Assembly (NCBI RefSeq): GCF_963422335.1
Contig: NZ_OY729424.1
Coordinates: 5,518,001-5,582,000 of the forward strand
Source: an uncultured Roseateles sp.
GTDB taxonomy: Bacteria; Pseudomonadota; Gammaproteobacteria; Burkholderiales; Burkholderiaceae_C
DNA: 64,000 bases
Reading direction: 5' to 3'
Position numbers and translations under genes: made by a program. Positions 1 to 8,920 of the stretch are shown one piece after another (position 1 is the stretch's first letter; every line of letters starts with the position of its first letter). Below the pieces are notes generated by a model, which ran no database searches, was not told the DNA's origin, and worked only from the letters and a program-made list of their open reading frames with translations.

Positions 1-383
1 CTCGAGGCCGGCACGCCCAGAGGGGCCTGCCAGCGCACCAGATGGTGCTCGGCATCGGTCTGCCACTGCCAGTCGGGCAGCAGCTGCGACAGGCTTTGCA
101 GCTGCACCCGGGCGTCGCGCAAAGGCTCCTGCAGACGCTGGCGCGTCATACGCACGCCCATGTGCCAGCCCAGCGCCGCGAACAGCAGCAGCAGCACGCC
201 GCACAGCAGGCTCAGCGGCAGCACCAGCAACCAGGCCGGCGCGGCCGATGATGGGGTCGCGGCCAGGCCGTCCCGCAGGCCCAGGGCCAGCAGCACAGTC
301 ACCAGCAGGGCCAGCAGCAGACCTGCCCCCCACCAGGGGCGGCGCCTGCCGCCCTCACGCCGTTCACTCACACGATCCACCAT
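1..383 (-). CDS. Membrane sensor protein, N-terminal fragment (cut by window edge)
   Basis: Reading the minus strand from the ATG at 383 gives 127 open codons running off the left edge. Two hydrophobic segments (about residues 16-33 and 46-65) flank a short loop that would face the periplasm. They are followed by a linker and then DWQWQTDAEHHLVRWQ, which resembles the start of a PAS sensor fold. This is the usual beginning of a membrane-bound PAS kinase or GGDEF protein, but the output domain lies outside the window. An in-frame ATG at 392 is an alternative start. The gene is divergent from the hybrid kinase at 567. Confidence 0.6.
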   Translation of the reverse strand, partial: MVDRVSERREGGRRRPWWGAGLLLALLVTVLLALGLRDGLAATPSSAAPAWLLVLPLSLLCGVLLLLFAALGWHMGVRMTRQRLQEPLRDARVQLQSLSQLLPDWQWQTDAEHHLVRWQAPLGVPAS

Positions 384-566
384 GCGGGGCATTGTAAGGA
401 CGTAAATCCTGTGACCTGTGCCACGCGGCAAGCATCTTTGCATGCTGACCCGCCCGGCCAGCACCAATCGGAGATCAAGTTTGGCCGCCCGCAGACGATG
501 AAGCCCGATAGACGGGAGACTGCCACGCGCATGAGCTGGGGCAGTTCAAAGTACAAGAAGACAGGG

Positions 567-3467
567 ATGAAACCAATCATTGACGCCTATCGCCTGATGT
601 TTGCCCGAGATCAGCCGTCGCAAACCCCGCTGCGCCTGCGGCCGGGGGTCGCCGCCACGCCTGCCCATCGAGCGGCCGAGGCCGGGGTGTCTGCCGTGCT
701 GCGCGGCATGCAGGTGCTGTGGGACGGCCTGCCCGGCGCGCTGCTGGTGTTCGATCTGGACCATGGCACCCTGCTGCATCGCAACACCGCTGCCAGCCGT
801 CTGCTCGGCATGGGCTCGCCACAGGCGCCGCTGGACCCGGCACTGTCGGCCTGGCGCCAGCGCCAGCAGTCGCAGGATTGGGCCGAGCAGCCCGCGGCTC
901 CGGAAGAGTTGCGCCTGGAGCAGGATCGCGGCGAGCGCTGGCTGCAACTGCAGCGCCAGGCCTTGCACCTGGCCGACCCGCCGATGAGCCTGGGCCTGGT
1001 CAGCCTGATCGACGTGACACCACGCCGCCAGCTGGAGCGGGCCCTGCAGGAGAGCGACACGCGTTTTCGCGAGGTCACCGAGGCCATGCGTGAAAGCCTG
1101 TTCGTCACCAACCTGGCCTGGGACACGCTGTACTTCAGCTCACCGCTGCTGCTCGAGATCCTGGGCCTGCAGGCCTCGGCACTGAGCCAGGGGCCGGCCA
1201 TCATCCGCAGCCGCGTCCATCCCGATGACCTGAAGCGCTATGACCAGCGGCTGGAACAGCAAAGCGCCGAGGCGCGGCACTTGCCGGTGGACATCGTCAT
1301 ACGCATCCTGCACCCGGCCAAGGGCCAGCGCTGGATGCGGCTGCGCACCCGCATCCAGCCCCATGGCGCCCAGGGCCAGCTGCGCATCTACGGCATGGTC
1401 GGCGACGTCACCGAGGCCCATGAGCGCCAGCGCGAACTCAAGCGCGCCCGCGACCTGGCCGAGGCCGCCAGCCTGGCCAAGAGCGAGTTCATGGCCAATA
1501 TGAGCCACGAGATACGCACGCCGATGAATGGCATCCTGGGCATGAGCGAGTTGCTGATCGGCACCGCGCTGAGCGCCCAGCAGTCGCGCTATGCCAAGGC
1601 GGTGCAGCGCTCGGGCGAGACCCTGCTGCGCATCATCAACGACATCCTGGACCTGTCACGCGTCGAGGCCGGCAAGCTGGAACTGGAGCATGCCGACTTC
1701 GAGCTGCGTGCCGTGGTCGAGGACACCCTGGAGATGCTGGCCCCCCGTGCCTACGAAAAGGGTCTGGAGCTGAACTTCCGCGAGCGCCCCGGCCTGCCCG
1801 AGCTGGTGCATGGCGATGCACTGCGCCTGCGCCAGGTCTTGATCAATCTGATTGCCAACGCGATCAAGTTCACCGACAGCGGCGAAGTGCTGGTACAGCT
1901 GGACGGCCTGGAGGGCGTGGGAGGCGAGGCCGGCCGCTGGATGCTGGAGTTCCAGGTCATTGATACCGGCATCGGCATCGCCCCGGACGTGCAACCCCGC
2001 CTGTTCACCGCCTTCACCCAGGCCAATGGCAGCCTGTCGCGCCGCTATGGCGGCACCGGCCTGGGCCTGGCCATCTCGCGCCAGCTGGTCGAGCTGATGG
2101 GCGGGCAGATCTCGGTGCACAGCCGCCCCGGCCAGGGTTCGCAGTTCGTGTTCAGCCTGGCCGTGCAGGCGGCGGCAAGGCCGGGCCTGCCGCCGCCACC
2201 GAAACTCCCGGGCGCCGCCGGCCGGGCCCTGGTCGTCCACGGCCACGACAACAGCGGCCAGATCCTGAAAAGCCAGCTGGAGCAATGGGGCTATCAGACC
2301 AGCCTGGCCACGGCTGCCGATGCGGCCCTGGCCTTGCTGCGCAAGCAGCAAGGCGCAAGCCAGCCGTTCGAACTGGGTGTGCTTGCCCTGGGCGACTCCG
2401 ACTGCCTGGACTTCATGCGGGCGCTCGGCGAACAGGGCCTGCGCGGCTCCACGCGCTGGCTGTTGCTGTCCACCCAGGCCGACGGCCTGTTCCAGCACCG
2501 CGCGCTGGCCGCCGGCTGCCACCAGGTGCTGGGCAAGCCGCTGCGCCGCGAGGAGCTGCGTCTGGCGCTGCTGGGCCGCAGCAAGCCCGCCGCGGCCTCG
2601 AGCAAGGGGCTGCGGGGAAATCTGAATTTCCGTGTGCTGGTAATCGAAGACAATCCGGTCAATCAGGAAGTCATCGGCCAGATGCTCACTCAACTTGGCT
2701 GCCAGGTCGAGTTGAGTTCGGACGCGCTGAGCGGCCTGAAGGCCTTGTGCGAGCATGAATTCGATCTGGTGATGATGGACATACAAATGCCCGGCATGGA
2801 TGGCATCGAGGCGCTGGGCTGGTTCAGGCGCGGTCCGAACGCGCGTTTCCCCTTCCGTACGCCGCCGCAGACCAAGGTGGCTGCGGTGACGGCCAATGCG
2901 CTGGGCGGAGATGAGCAGCGGCTGCGCGGCCTGGGTTTCGATGACTACCTGTCCAAGCCGTTTCGGCAAAATCAGTTGCAAGAGTTGCTGGCACGTTGCC
3001 TGCTTGCCTCTGGCGCCCATACCGGCGCCGACACTGTGCCCGAGGAATCAAGTACCCTGAGTGATGGATTGTTTGCCATGAATGCACCCCATTCCCCACC
3101 CGCCAGCCCCATCACCCTGGACGCCCATGCGCTGGACCGGCTGCGCGAACTCGACCCCAGCGGCAACAACCGCCTGCTGGCCCGGGTGGCGGCGGCCTTT
3201 ATCGGTTCGCTGGATCGGCTGATGCCCGATTTGCAGGCCGCCCGCACCGAAGTCCCCAATTTAGCGGCCATACGTCACGTCGCTCATACATTAAAGTCGT
3301 CCTCGGCGAGCATAGGCGCCCTGGATTTGTCCAGGCGCTGTGCTGAAATAGAGCAGCTGGCGCGCGACGGTCAGGTCGAGGGCCTGGAAGCGCTGCTGGA
3401 CGGCATGCAGTCGGATGTGGAACATGTGCGCCTTGCACTGCATGCTCTTTTGTCGGGACCCCAATGA
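567..3467 (+). CDS. Hybrid sensor histidine kinase (PAS-PAS-HisKA-HATPase-REC-REC-Hpt)
   Basis: About 966 residues with no clear transmembrane helix, so probably cytoplasmic. Order: a PAS-like segment, a second PAS of PAS_3 type with the VHPDD signature, a HisKA domain with the phospho-acceptor H314 in MSHEIRTP, a HATPase with NLIANAIKF, DTGIGIAP and GGTGLGLA boxes, a degenerate receiver, a complete receiver with D738 in MMDIQMPGMDG, and an Hpt domain with H907 in HTLKSSS. The family relays phosphate His-Asp-His-Asp. The stop overlaps the next gene by ATGA, so the REC-GGDEF-EAL protein is the obvious final acceptor. The frame stays open upstream to a GTG at 411. I prefer the ATG at 567, before MKPIIDAYRL. 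Confidence 0.88.
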   Translation: MKPIIDAYRLMFARDQPSQTPLRLRPGVAATPAHRAAEAGVSAVLRGMQVLWDGLPGALLVFDLDHGTLLHRNTAASRLLGMGSPQAPLDPALSAWRQRQQSQDWAEQPAAPEELRLEQDRGERWLQLQRQALHLADPPMSLGLVSLIDVTPRRQLERALQESDTRFREVTEAMRESLFVTNLAWDTLYFSSPLLLEILGLQASALSQGPAIIRSRVHPDDLKRYDQRLEQQSAEARHLPVDIVIRILHPAKGQRWMRLRTRIQPHGAQGQLRIYGMVGDVTEAHERQRELKRARDLAEAASLAKSEFMANMSHEIRTPMNGILGMSELLIGTALSAQQSRYAKAVQRSGETLLRIINDILDLSRVEAGKLELEHADFELRAVVEDTLEMLAPRAYEKGLELNFRERPGLPELVHGDALRLRQVLINLIANAIKFTDSGEVLVQLDGLEGVGGEAGRWMLEFQVIDTGIGIAPDVQPRLFTAFTQANGSLSRRYGGTGLGLAISRQLVELMGGQISVHSRPGQGSQFVFSLAVQAAARPGLPPPPKLPGAAGRALVVHGHDNSGQILKSQLEQWGYQTSLATAADAALALLRKQQGASQPFELGVLALGDSDCLDFMRALGEQGLRGSTRWLLLSTQADGLFQHRALAAGCHQVLGKPLRREELRLALLGRSKPAAASSKGLRGNLNFRVLVIEDNPVNQEVIGQMLTQLGCQVELSSDALSGLKALCEHEFDLVMMDIQMPGMDGIEALGWFRRGPNARFPFRTPPQTKVAAVTANALGGDEQRLRGLGFDDYLSKPFRQNQLQELLARCLLASGAHTGADTVPEESSTLSDGLFAMNAPHSPPASPITLDAHALDRLRELDPSGNNRLLARVAAAFIGSLDRLMPDLQAARTEVPNLAAIRHVAHTLKSSSASIGALDLSRRCAEIEQLARDGQVEGLEALLDGMQSDVEHVRLALHALLSGPQ

Positions 3468-5707
3468 CTGCACGTGACGATATGGATGAGGAAGGCACGG
3501 AACAGCCCCGGGTGCTGCTCGTCGACGACGACGAGGTGAACCTGCTGCTGACGGCGATCGCCCTGCGCGAGCGCGGCTTCCACATCACCGAGGCGTCCAG
3601 CGGCGAGCAGGCGTTGACGATGATCAGCGAATGGTCGCCCGACATCATCGTGCTCGACGCAATGATGCCCGAGCCCGATGGCTTCCAGACCTGCGTGCGC
3701 CTGCGCGACATGCCCGGCTTCGAGTCGATTCCGGTGCTGATGCTGACCGGCCTGGACGACGACACCTCGATCAACCGCGCCTACCAGGTCGGCGCCACCG
3801 ATTTCTTCGTCAAATCCAACCAGTGGAGCCTGCTGGCCGGGCGGCTGCGCTACCTGCTGCGCTCCTCGCGCACCCGCATCGAGCTGGAACGCAGCAAGGC
3901 GCGGCTGGCGCGCGCGCAAGACCTGGCCCGCATGGGCAGCTTCGAATGGCGGCGCTCCAGCACGGCCGGCTTCCAGATGGCGGCCGAGGCGGTGCGCGTG
4001 TTCGGCCACGGGCCCGGCGATTCGCTGGACTTCATCGGCGTGATGCGCATGGTCGGCCGCGACGACCGCGTGCTCTTCCTGCGCCTGCTGCGCGACGTGA
4101 TCGCGCACAACTCGGTGCTGGTCACCGACCTGGCCGTGACCCTGCTGGACGGGCGCTCGCGCATCATCCACATCGAGGCCGAGCCCGAGTTCAACGAGCA
4201 GGGCAATGCCAGCGGCTACACCGGCATCGTGCAGGACGTGACCGACCGCCGCATGGCCGAGGACAAGATCCGCCAGTTGGCCAACTTCGACGCGCTGACC
4301 GGCCTGCCGAATCGCCGCCAGCTGATCTGGCGCACCGAGCGCGCGATCGAGCAGGCGCGCCGCATGGGCCACGAGGTCGGCCTGTTGCTGATCGACCTGG
4401 ACCGCTTCAAGATCATCAACGACACGCTGGGCCACAGCGCCGGCGACGAGCTGCTGATGGAAGTGGCGCGCCGCCTGCGCGGCTGCGTGCGCCACTCCGA
4501 CACGGTCATGGAGGGCATGCTCGAATCGGTCGGTGGCCGCTCGCACCGCACGCTCGAAGCGGTGGGCCGACTGGGCGGCGACGAATTCGTCGCCCTGCTG
4601 CCCGAGGTGATAGACGAGCGCGATGCCGAACGCGTCGCCCAGCGCGTGCTGGAGGCGCTGCGCGAGCCCATCTTCATTGCCGGCCAGGAGTGCTTTGTCA
4701 CCGCCAGCGTCGGCATCGCCATCTACCCGCGCGACGGCATGACGATGGCCGACCTGCTGCGCAACTCCGACGTGGCGATGTATGCCGTCAAGTCGCAGGG
4801 GCGCAATGCCTCGGTGCTCTACAGCCCGCAGCTGGCCGGCCGCGGCCGTGAGAAGCTGGAGCTGGAAAGCGCGCTGCACAAGGCGATCGAGCGCAACGAG
4901 CTGGTGCTGCATTACCAGCCCAAGATCGATGTGCGCGCCGCGCGCATGGTCGGCGTCGAGGCGCTGATGCGCTGGCAGCGCGGGCCCACGCTGGTGCCGC
5001 CGGGCGACTTCATTCCGCTGGCCGAAGAGACCGGGCTGATCGTGCCGCTGTCCGAATGGGCGCTGCGCGAGGCAGCGCGCCAGGCCAAGATCTGGCAGAT
5101 CAATTTCGGCTTCAGCGACTCGATCGCCGTGAATCTGCCCAACCGGCTGTTCGAGCGCTCGGACCTGGTCGAGCACATCCACCAGTGCGTCAGCACCTAT
5201 GGCGTGCCGCACCGGGCGATCCAGCTGGAGATCACCGAAACAGGCCTGATGAAGGACCTGCAGAACGTGATCCCCTCGCTGCACCGGCTCAATGAGGTCG
5301 GGGTCGAGATCTCGATCGATGACTTCGGCACCGGCTATTCCTCGCTGGCCTATCTGACCACCCTGCCGATCTCGGAGGTGAAGATCGACCGCAGCTTCGT
5401 GCGCGATCTGGGCATCACGCCGCAGAGCTCGGCCGTCGTCACCGCCATCATCGCGCTGGCCCGTTCTTTGGGTCTGCGCGTGATTGCCGAGGGCGTGGAA
5501 ACGCTGCGCCAGATGGAGGTGCTGCACCGCCTGGGTTGCTCGGTGATGCAGGGCTTTCTGTTCAGCAAGCCGCTGCCGCCCGATGATCTGGAGCTGTGGA
5601 TCAGCCAGACCATTCTGCCGCGCAAGGCGCCCTGGATTGCCCAGGCCAATGCCGAGGGCATTCTGGACCTGACCGTGCGCGCCACCCCTATCAGCGGCTC
5701 GCGCTGA
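3464..5707 (+). CDS. Response regulator with REC-PAS-GGDEF-EAL domains (c-di-GMP turnover)
   Basis: 747 residues. An N-terminal receiver has VDDDE acid residues and phospho-acceptor D65. A PAS-like domain follows, then GGDEF at about residues 371-375 and an EAL domain starting near residue 460. The GGDEF motif is exact. The EAL domain keeps EAL(MRW), the Asn of VNLPN, the Glu of ITETG, the Asp pair of DDFGTGYSSL, the Lys of VKIDRSF and the Glu of AEGVET, so both synthesis and hydrolysis of c-di-GMP are possible. A 19-residue insertion lies just before GGDEF and separates it from a canonical RHSD I-site. The ATGA overlap with the hybrid kinase indicates translational coupling and a cognate pair. 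Confidence 0.9.
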   Translation: MTARDDMDEEGTEQPRVLLVDDDEVNLLLTAIALRERGFHITEASSGEQALTMISEWSPDIIVLDAMMPEPDGFQTCVRLRDMPGFESIPVLMLTGLDDDTSINRAYQVGATDFFVKSNQWSLLAGRLRYLLRSSRTRIELERSKARLARAQDLARMGSFEWRRSSTAGFQMAAEAVRVFGHGPGDSLDFIGVMRMVGRDDRVLFLRLLRDVIAHNSVLVTDLAVTLLDGRSRIIHIEAEPEFNEQGNASGYTGIVQDVTDRRMAEDKIRQLANFDALTGLPNRRQLIWRTERAIEQARRMGHEVGLLLIDLDRFKIINDTLGHSAGDELLMEVARRLRGCVRHSDTVMEGMLESVGGRSHRTLEAVGRLGGDEFVALLPEVIDERDAERVAQRVLEALREPIFIAGQECFVTASVGIAIYPRDGMTMADLLRNSDVAMYAVKSQGRNASVLYSPQLAGRGREKLELESALHKAIERNELVLHYQPKIDVRAARMVGVEALMRWQRGPTLVPPGDFIPLAEETGLIVPLSEWALREAARQAKIWQINFGFSDSIAVNLPNRLFERSDLVEHIHQCVSTYGVPHRAIQLEITETGLMKDLQNVIPSLHRLNEVGVEISIDDFGTGYSSLAYLTTLPISEVKIDRSFVRDLGITPQSSAVVTAIIALARSLGLRVIAEGVETLRQMEVLHRLGCSVMQGFLFSKPLPPDDLELWISQTILPRKAPWIAQANAEGILDLTVRATPISGSR

Positions 5708-5713
5708 CCCTCG

Positions 5714-7525
5714 ATGGACGAGCGCAGTACCCATCCAGCCCAGTTGGCCAAGGGCGCGCTGCGCCGCCTGGCGCTGGAGAAGCTGGAACCCACGCCTGAA
5801 AACTATGCCCGCGCCTATGCCGAGGAGCAAGGCGATGGTGCCAGCCCCCCGGCCCTGCCGGCCCGTGCGCAGACCTTGCTGGACAAGCTGGTCAACCTCA
5901 GCCTCAATGACGCCAAGGCGCGCGAGGATCTGTCCAAGGCGCTGCATGAAGGCCAGTGGGACAAAGCCCAGCAACACCTGGAACGGGCACTGGAGATCGA
6001 CGGCCCCGGCCCGCAGGCCAAGGCCCTGGCCGAGCTGATCGGGCGCCTGGTGAGCGGCGTGCAACGCGGCGGCCGGCAATGGACCACGGCACGCAAGAAA
6101 GACAGCCTGCAACGCGTGCTTGATGGCAGCAGCAGCGATATGCAGCGCATGCTGCAACGCGTCAAGCAACTGGTCAACAGCTGGGACGACGACTCGACCG
6201 ACACCAAGGTCGGCCTCGAGGACGATCTGGATGCCCTGCTGGGTCCGCAGGACGACGAACCGCGTATCAGCCGCTTCGCCATCGATGCCGCCGACGACAT
6301 CATGCGCACCGACAGCACGGCCAGCGCCTCGGCCCAGCAGTGGCCCGAGGTCAGCGCCAGCCTGCAAGGCACGGTGCAGGTCGCCCTGCCCGGCGACGAT
6401 GCGCGCGCCGCCGAGTTGTCGCGCGAGCTCGATCAGATGCACCAGCGCCTGCTGAAGGACGGAGCCACGCCGGAGCGCGCCGAGGAGGTGCAGCAGCTGT
6501 GCGCCCGCGCCCGCCTGCTGCTGGAGCACCGCCACCATCTGTTCGGTGCTCTGGGCAGCCTGTGCCATGAGTTGACGGCCAGCCTGGCCGATCTGGCCGA
6601 GGACGACAGCTGGGCCCAGGGCCAGGCCGCGGCGATGCGCAACACCTTGGAACAGGGCCTCAACGCGCGTGGCGTGCGCTCGGTGTCCGAACTGCTGGCC
6701 GGCACGCGCGAGCGCCAGCAATCGCTGCGCGAAGACCGCAACAAGTCACGCAATGCGCTGAAGGGCCTGATACAACGCATGCTCAGCGAGCTGGGTGAGC
6801 TGGGGCAGCACACCGACCGTTTCAGCCTCAGCGTCGGCCGCTATGCCGAGGTGATCGAAAAAGCCGACACGCTGGAAAGCCTGACCGGCGCGGTGCGCGA
6901 GATGGTCGAGGAAAGCCGCAGCGTGCAGGGCCTGGTGCAGCAGACCCAGGAGCGCCTGCACACCGAGCATTCACGCGCCACCGAGCTGTCCGAGCGGGTG
7001 GATCAGCTGGAGAGCGAGCTGCGCCGGCTGTCCGACGAGGTCTCGACCGACCAGCTGACGCAGATTGCCAACCGCCGCGGCCTGGTTGCCGCCTTCGAGG
7101 TCGAACAGGCCAAGCTGGAGCGCGAAGGCGCACCGCTGGCCCTGGGCCTGCTCGATGTCGACGACTTCAAGAAACTCAACGACTCGCTGGGCCACACCGC
7201 CGGCGACGTGGCACTGAAGGCACTGGCCGACAAGGTGCTGCAGTCGCTGCGCCCCGGCGATATGGTGGCCCGCTACGGCGGCGAAGAATTCGTTGTCATG
7301 CTGCCCAACACGCCCCTGGCCGAGGCCCAGCAGGTGCTGACCCGGCTGCAGCGCTCGCTGACCGCCGGCCTGTTCATGCACGAGGGCAAGTCGGTGTTCG
7401 TGACCTTCTCGGCCGGCGTCACCCTGTACCGGCCAGGCGAACGGCTGGACGAGGCGCTGGACCGGTCCGACATGGCCTTGTACGAGGCCAAGCGGACGGG
7501 CAAGAACCGGACCTGCCTGGCCTAG
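5714..7525 (+). CDS. Diguanylate cyclase (GGEEF)
   Basis: 603 residues. A long, mostly helical N-terminal region with no clear membrane segment is followed by a coiled-coil stretch (about residues 395-440) and a C-terminal GGDEF domain with RYGGEEF near residue 520. An RPGD I-site sits at the normal distance upstream, so product inhibition is expected. It makes c-di-GMP from two GTP. It starts 6 bases after the preceding gene, so the two are probably co-transcribed. The N-terminal domain is not one I can name and would hold the input signal. The stop shares the palindrome CTAG with the stop of the convergent MCP gene. Confidence 0.88.
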   Translation: MDERSTHPAQLAKGALRRLALEKLEPTPENYARAYAEEQGDGASPPALPARAQTLLDKLVNLSLNDAKAREDLSKALHEGQWDKAQQHLERALEIDGPGPQAKALAELIGRLVSGVQRGGRQWTTARKKDSLQRVLDGSSSDMQRMLQRVKQLVNSWDDDSTDTKVGLEDDLDALLGPQDDEPRISRFAIDAADDIMRTDSTASASAQQWPEVSASLQGTVQVALPGDDARAAELSRELDQMHQRLLKDGATPERAEEVQQLCARARLLLEHRHHLFGALGSLCHELTASLADLAEDDSWAQGQAAAMRNTLEQGLNARGVRSVSELLAGTRERQQSLREDRNKSRNALKGLIQRMLSELGELGQHTDRFSLSVGRYAEVIEKADTLESLTGAVREMVEESRSVQGLVQQTQERLHTEHSRATELSERVDQLESELRRLSDEVSTDQLTQIANRRGLVAAFEVEQAKLEREGAPLALGLLDVDDFKKLNDSLGHTAGDVALKALADKVLQSLRPGDMVARYGGEEFVVMLPNTPLAEAQQVLTRLQRSLTAGLFMHEGKSVFVTFSAGVTLYRPGERLDEALDRSDMALYEAKRTGKNRTCLA

Positions 7526-8862
7526 AACTGGAACGCCAGCCGCACCCCACCCCAGTGCCGGCCCTGCACCTTGATCGGCGCGGCCAGCTCCTTCATCACC
7601 ACAAAGCGGCCGCCGCCCATGTCGCGGCGGTAGGTCTGCAGCAGGAAGGGGCGCTGGTTGCGGGCCGAGGCCAGGCCGGTGCGGTCATTGAAGATGCGGC
7701 GGTAGCGGCTGTGGGCGCTGTCCCAGGCCAGGTCGCCGCGCTGCGGCTGGCAGTACTGCTTGTTGTGCGTCGCCACATAGCCGTTGCGATCGACGGCGAT
7801 GCAGAACACCACCTTGTTGCTGAACTTCAGCATGCGCTCCTGCACCTGGGGGAACAACTTGTCGGCCAGGCCGGTGAAGCGGCTCATGAACTGGGCCGGG
7901 TTGGTGCCCGCCATCGCTTGGTAACGCTCGTCGAACAGGTCGGTCACCGAGATCGACGATTGCTTCAAGGCATCTTCCAGCAGGGTCGAAATCTCGGCCG
8001 CGGCCTGCTGCACGGCCAGGATGTAGGGCGTGTCCTCGGTCTCGAAGCCGCTCTCGGCAACCTTCTCCAGCAGGTCTTCGGAGATCTTCAGAAAGGTTTC
8101 GCTGTGACCCAGCGCCTGGCCCAGGGCCTTGCTGGTCTGCTGCACCTGGCCCTGCATGCCGCTCATGGCGCCGCCGAGCTCCTTGCACAGTGTCTGGCTG
8201 CTCTCTGCCGCGCCAACAATGGCAGCCACCCCGGTTTCCACATGGGCCAGGGCCTGATGCACGCGGCCCTGCTTGGCGGCGTTGCCCTGGGTCTGGATTT
8301 CGCGGGCCAGCGCCTCGATGCGCTCATCGAGCTTGCCCACGGTGCCGAGAATCTGCTTCGATGAGGTCTCGACCTTGCCCGCCAGGTCCTTGACCGCATC
8401 GGCGACCACGCCGAAGCCACGCCCGGCATCACCGGCGCGCTTGGCCTCGACCGAGGCATTGAACGCGACCAGCCGGGTCTGCACGGCAATCTGGGTGATC
8501 TGGCCGGCGGCTTCGGCCACCTGCTTGAGCGTGTCGACAATCGTGCCGACTTCCTTGCCCACGGCCTCCAGCGCCTGGCGCGCCTCGCTCACCGCCCGGC
8601 TGCTGCCCTGGGTATGTTCGCCGATGCCCTGCTGGGCCTTGTTGACCTGGGCCAGCTGGCTCTGCAGCGCGGTGACGGTGTCCAGCTGCTGCAGCGCCTG
8701 CTTGCTGGAGTCTTCGATCAGGCCGCGCACCTCGGCGGCCTCACGGCCCAGCACCGAGGCCTGGTGCGACAGCGAGCCGACCAGTTGGCGAGCATCCGGG
8801 GCATGGCCAGCCGGCTCGGCCGGTTTCGGGTGATCGGGGAGCTTGCGCGAGAAGAGTCCCAT
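7522..8862 (-). CDS. Soluble methyl-accepting chemotaxis protein with C-terminal sensor domain
   Basis: About 446 residues from the ATG at 8862, which has AAAGG five bases upstream. A GTG or other start nearer 8895 is possible. No transmembrane helix is visible. The middle holds an MCP signalling helix with VQTRLVAFNASVEAKRAG and GFGVVADAVKDLA, a divergent version of the hairpin tip. The C-terminal 150 residues contain VDRNGYVATHN, an RNRRIF-like RYRRIFNDR stretch and RRDMGGGRFVVMKELAAPI, ending in HWGG. I recognise that block from a group of cytoplasmic MCPs where it acts as a Cache-like sensor. It is the last gene after fliA and is convergent with the diguanylate cyclase. Confidence 0.85.
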   Translation of the reverse strand: MGLFSRKLPDHPKPAEPAGHAPDARQLVGSLSHQASVLGREAAEVRGLIEDSSKQALQQLDTVTALQSQLAQVNKAQQGIGEHTQGSSRAVSEARQALEAVGKEVGTIVDTLKQVAEAAGQITQIAVQTRLVAFNASVEAKRAGDAGRGFGVVADAVKDLAGKVETSSKQILGTVGKLDERIEALAREIQTQGNAAKQGRVHQALAHVETGVAAIVGAAESSQTLCKELGGAMSGMQGQVQQTSKALGQALGHSETFLKISEDLLEKVAESGFETEDTPYILAVQQAAAEISTLLEDALKQSSISVTDLFDERYQAMAGTNPAQFMSRFTGLADKLFPQVQERMLKFSNKVVFCIAVDRNGYVATHNKQYCQPQRGDLAWDSAHSRYRRIFNDRTGLASARNQRPFLLQTYRRDMGGGRFVVMKELAAPIKVQGRHWGGVRLAFQF

Positions 8863-8920
8863 GATGCCTTTCGAGCCCCAGATGAGTGAACACAAGGGCA
8901 GGACAGCACCCCCTACCTGA

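Noticed and set aside
3371..6721. Very long open frame on the minus strand opposite the GGDEF/EAL genes
   Set aside because: It is antisense to two genes with intact catalytic motifs. The product is Gln/His/Arg/Ala-rich with no domain, as expected when codon position 3 is nearly always G or C.
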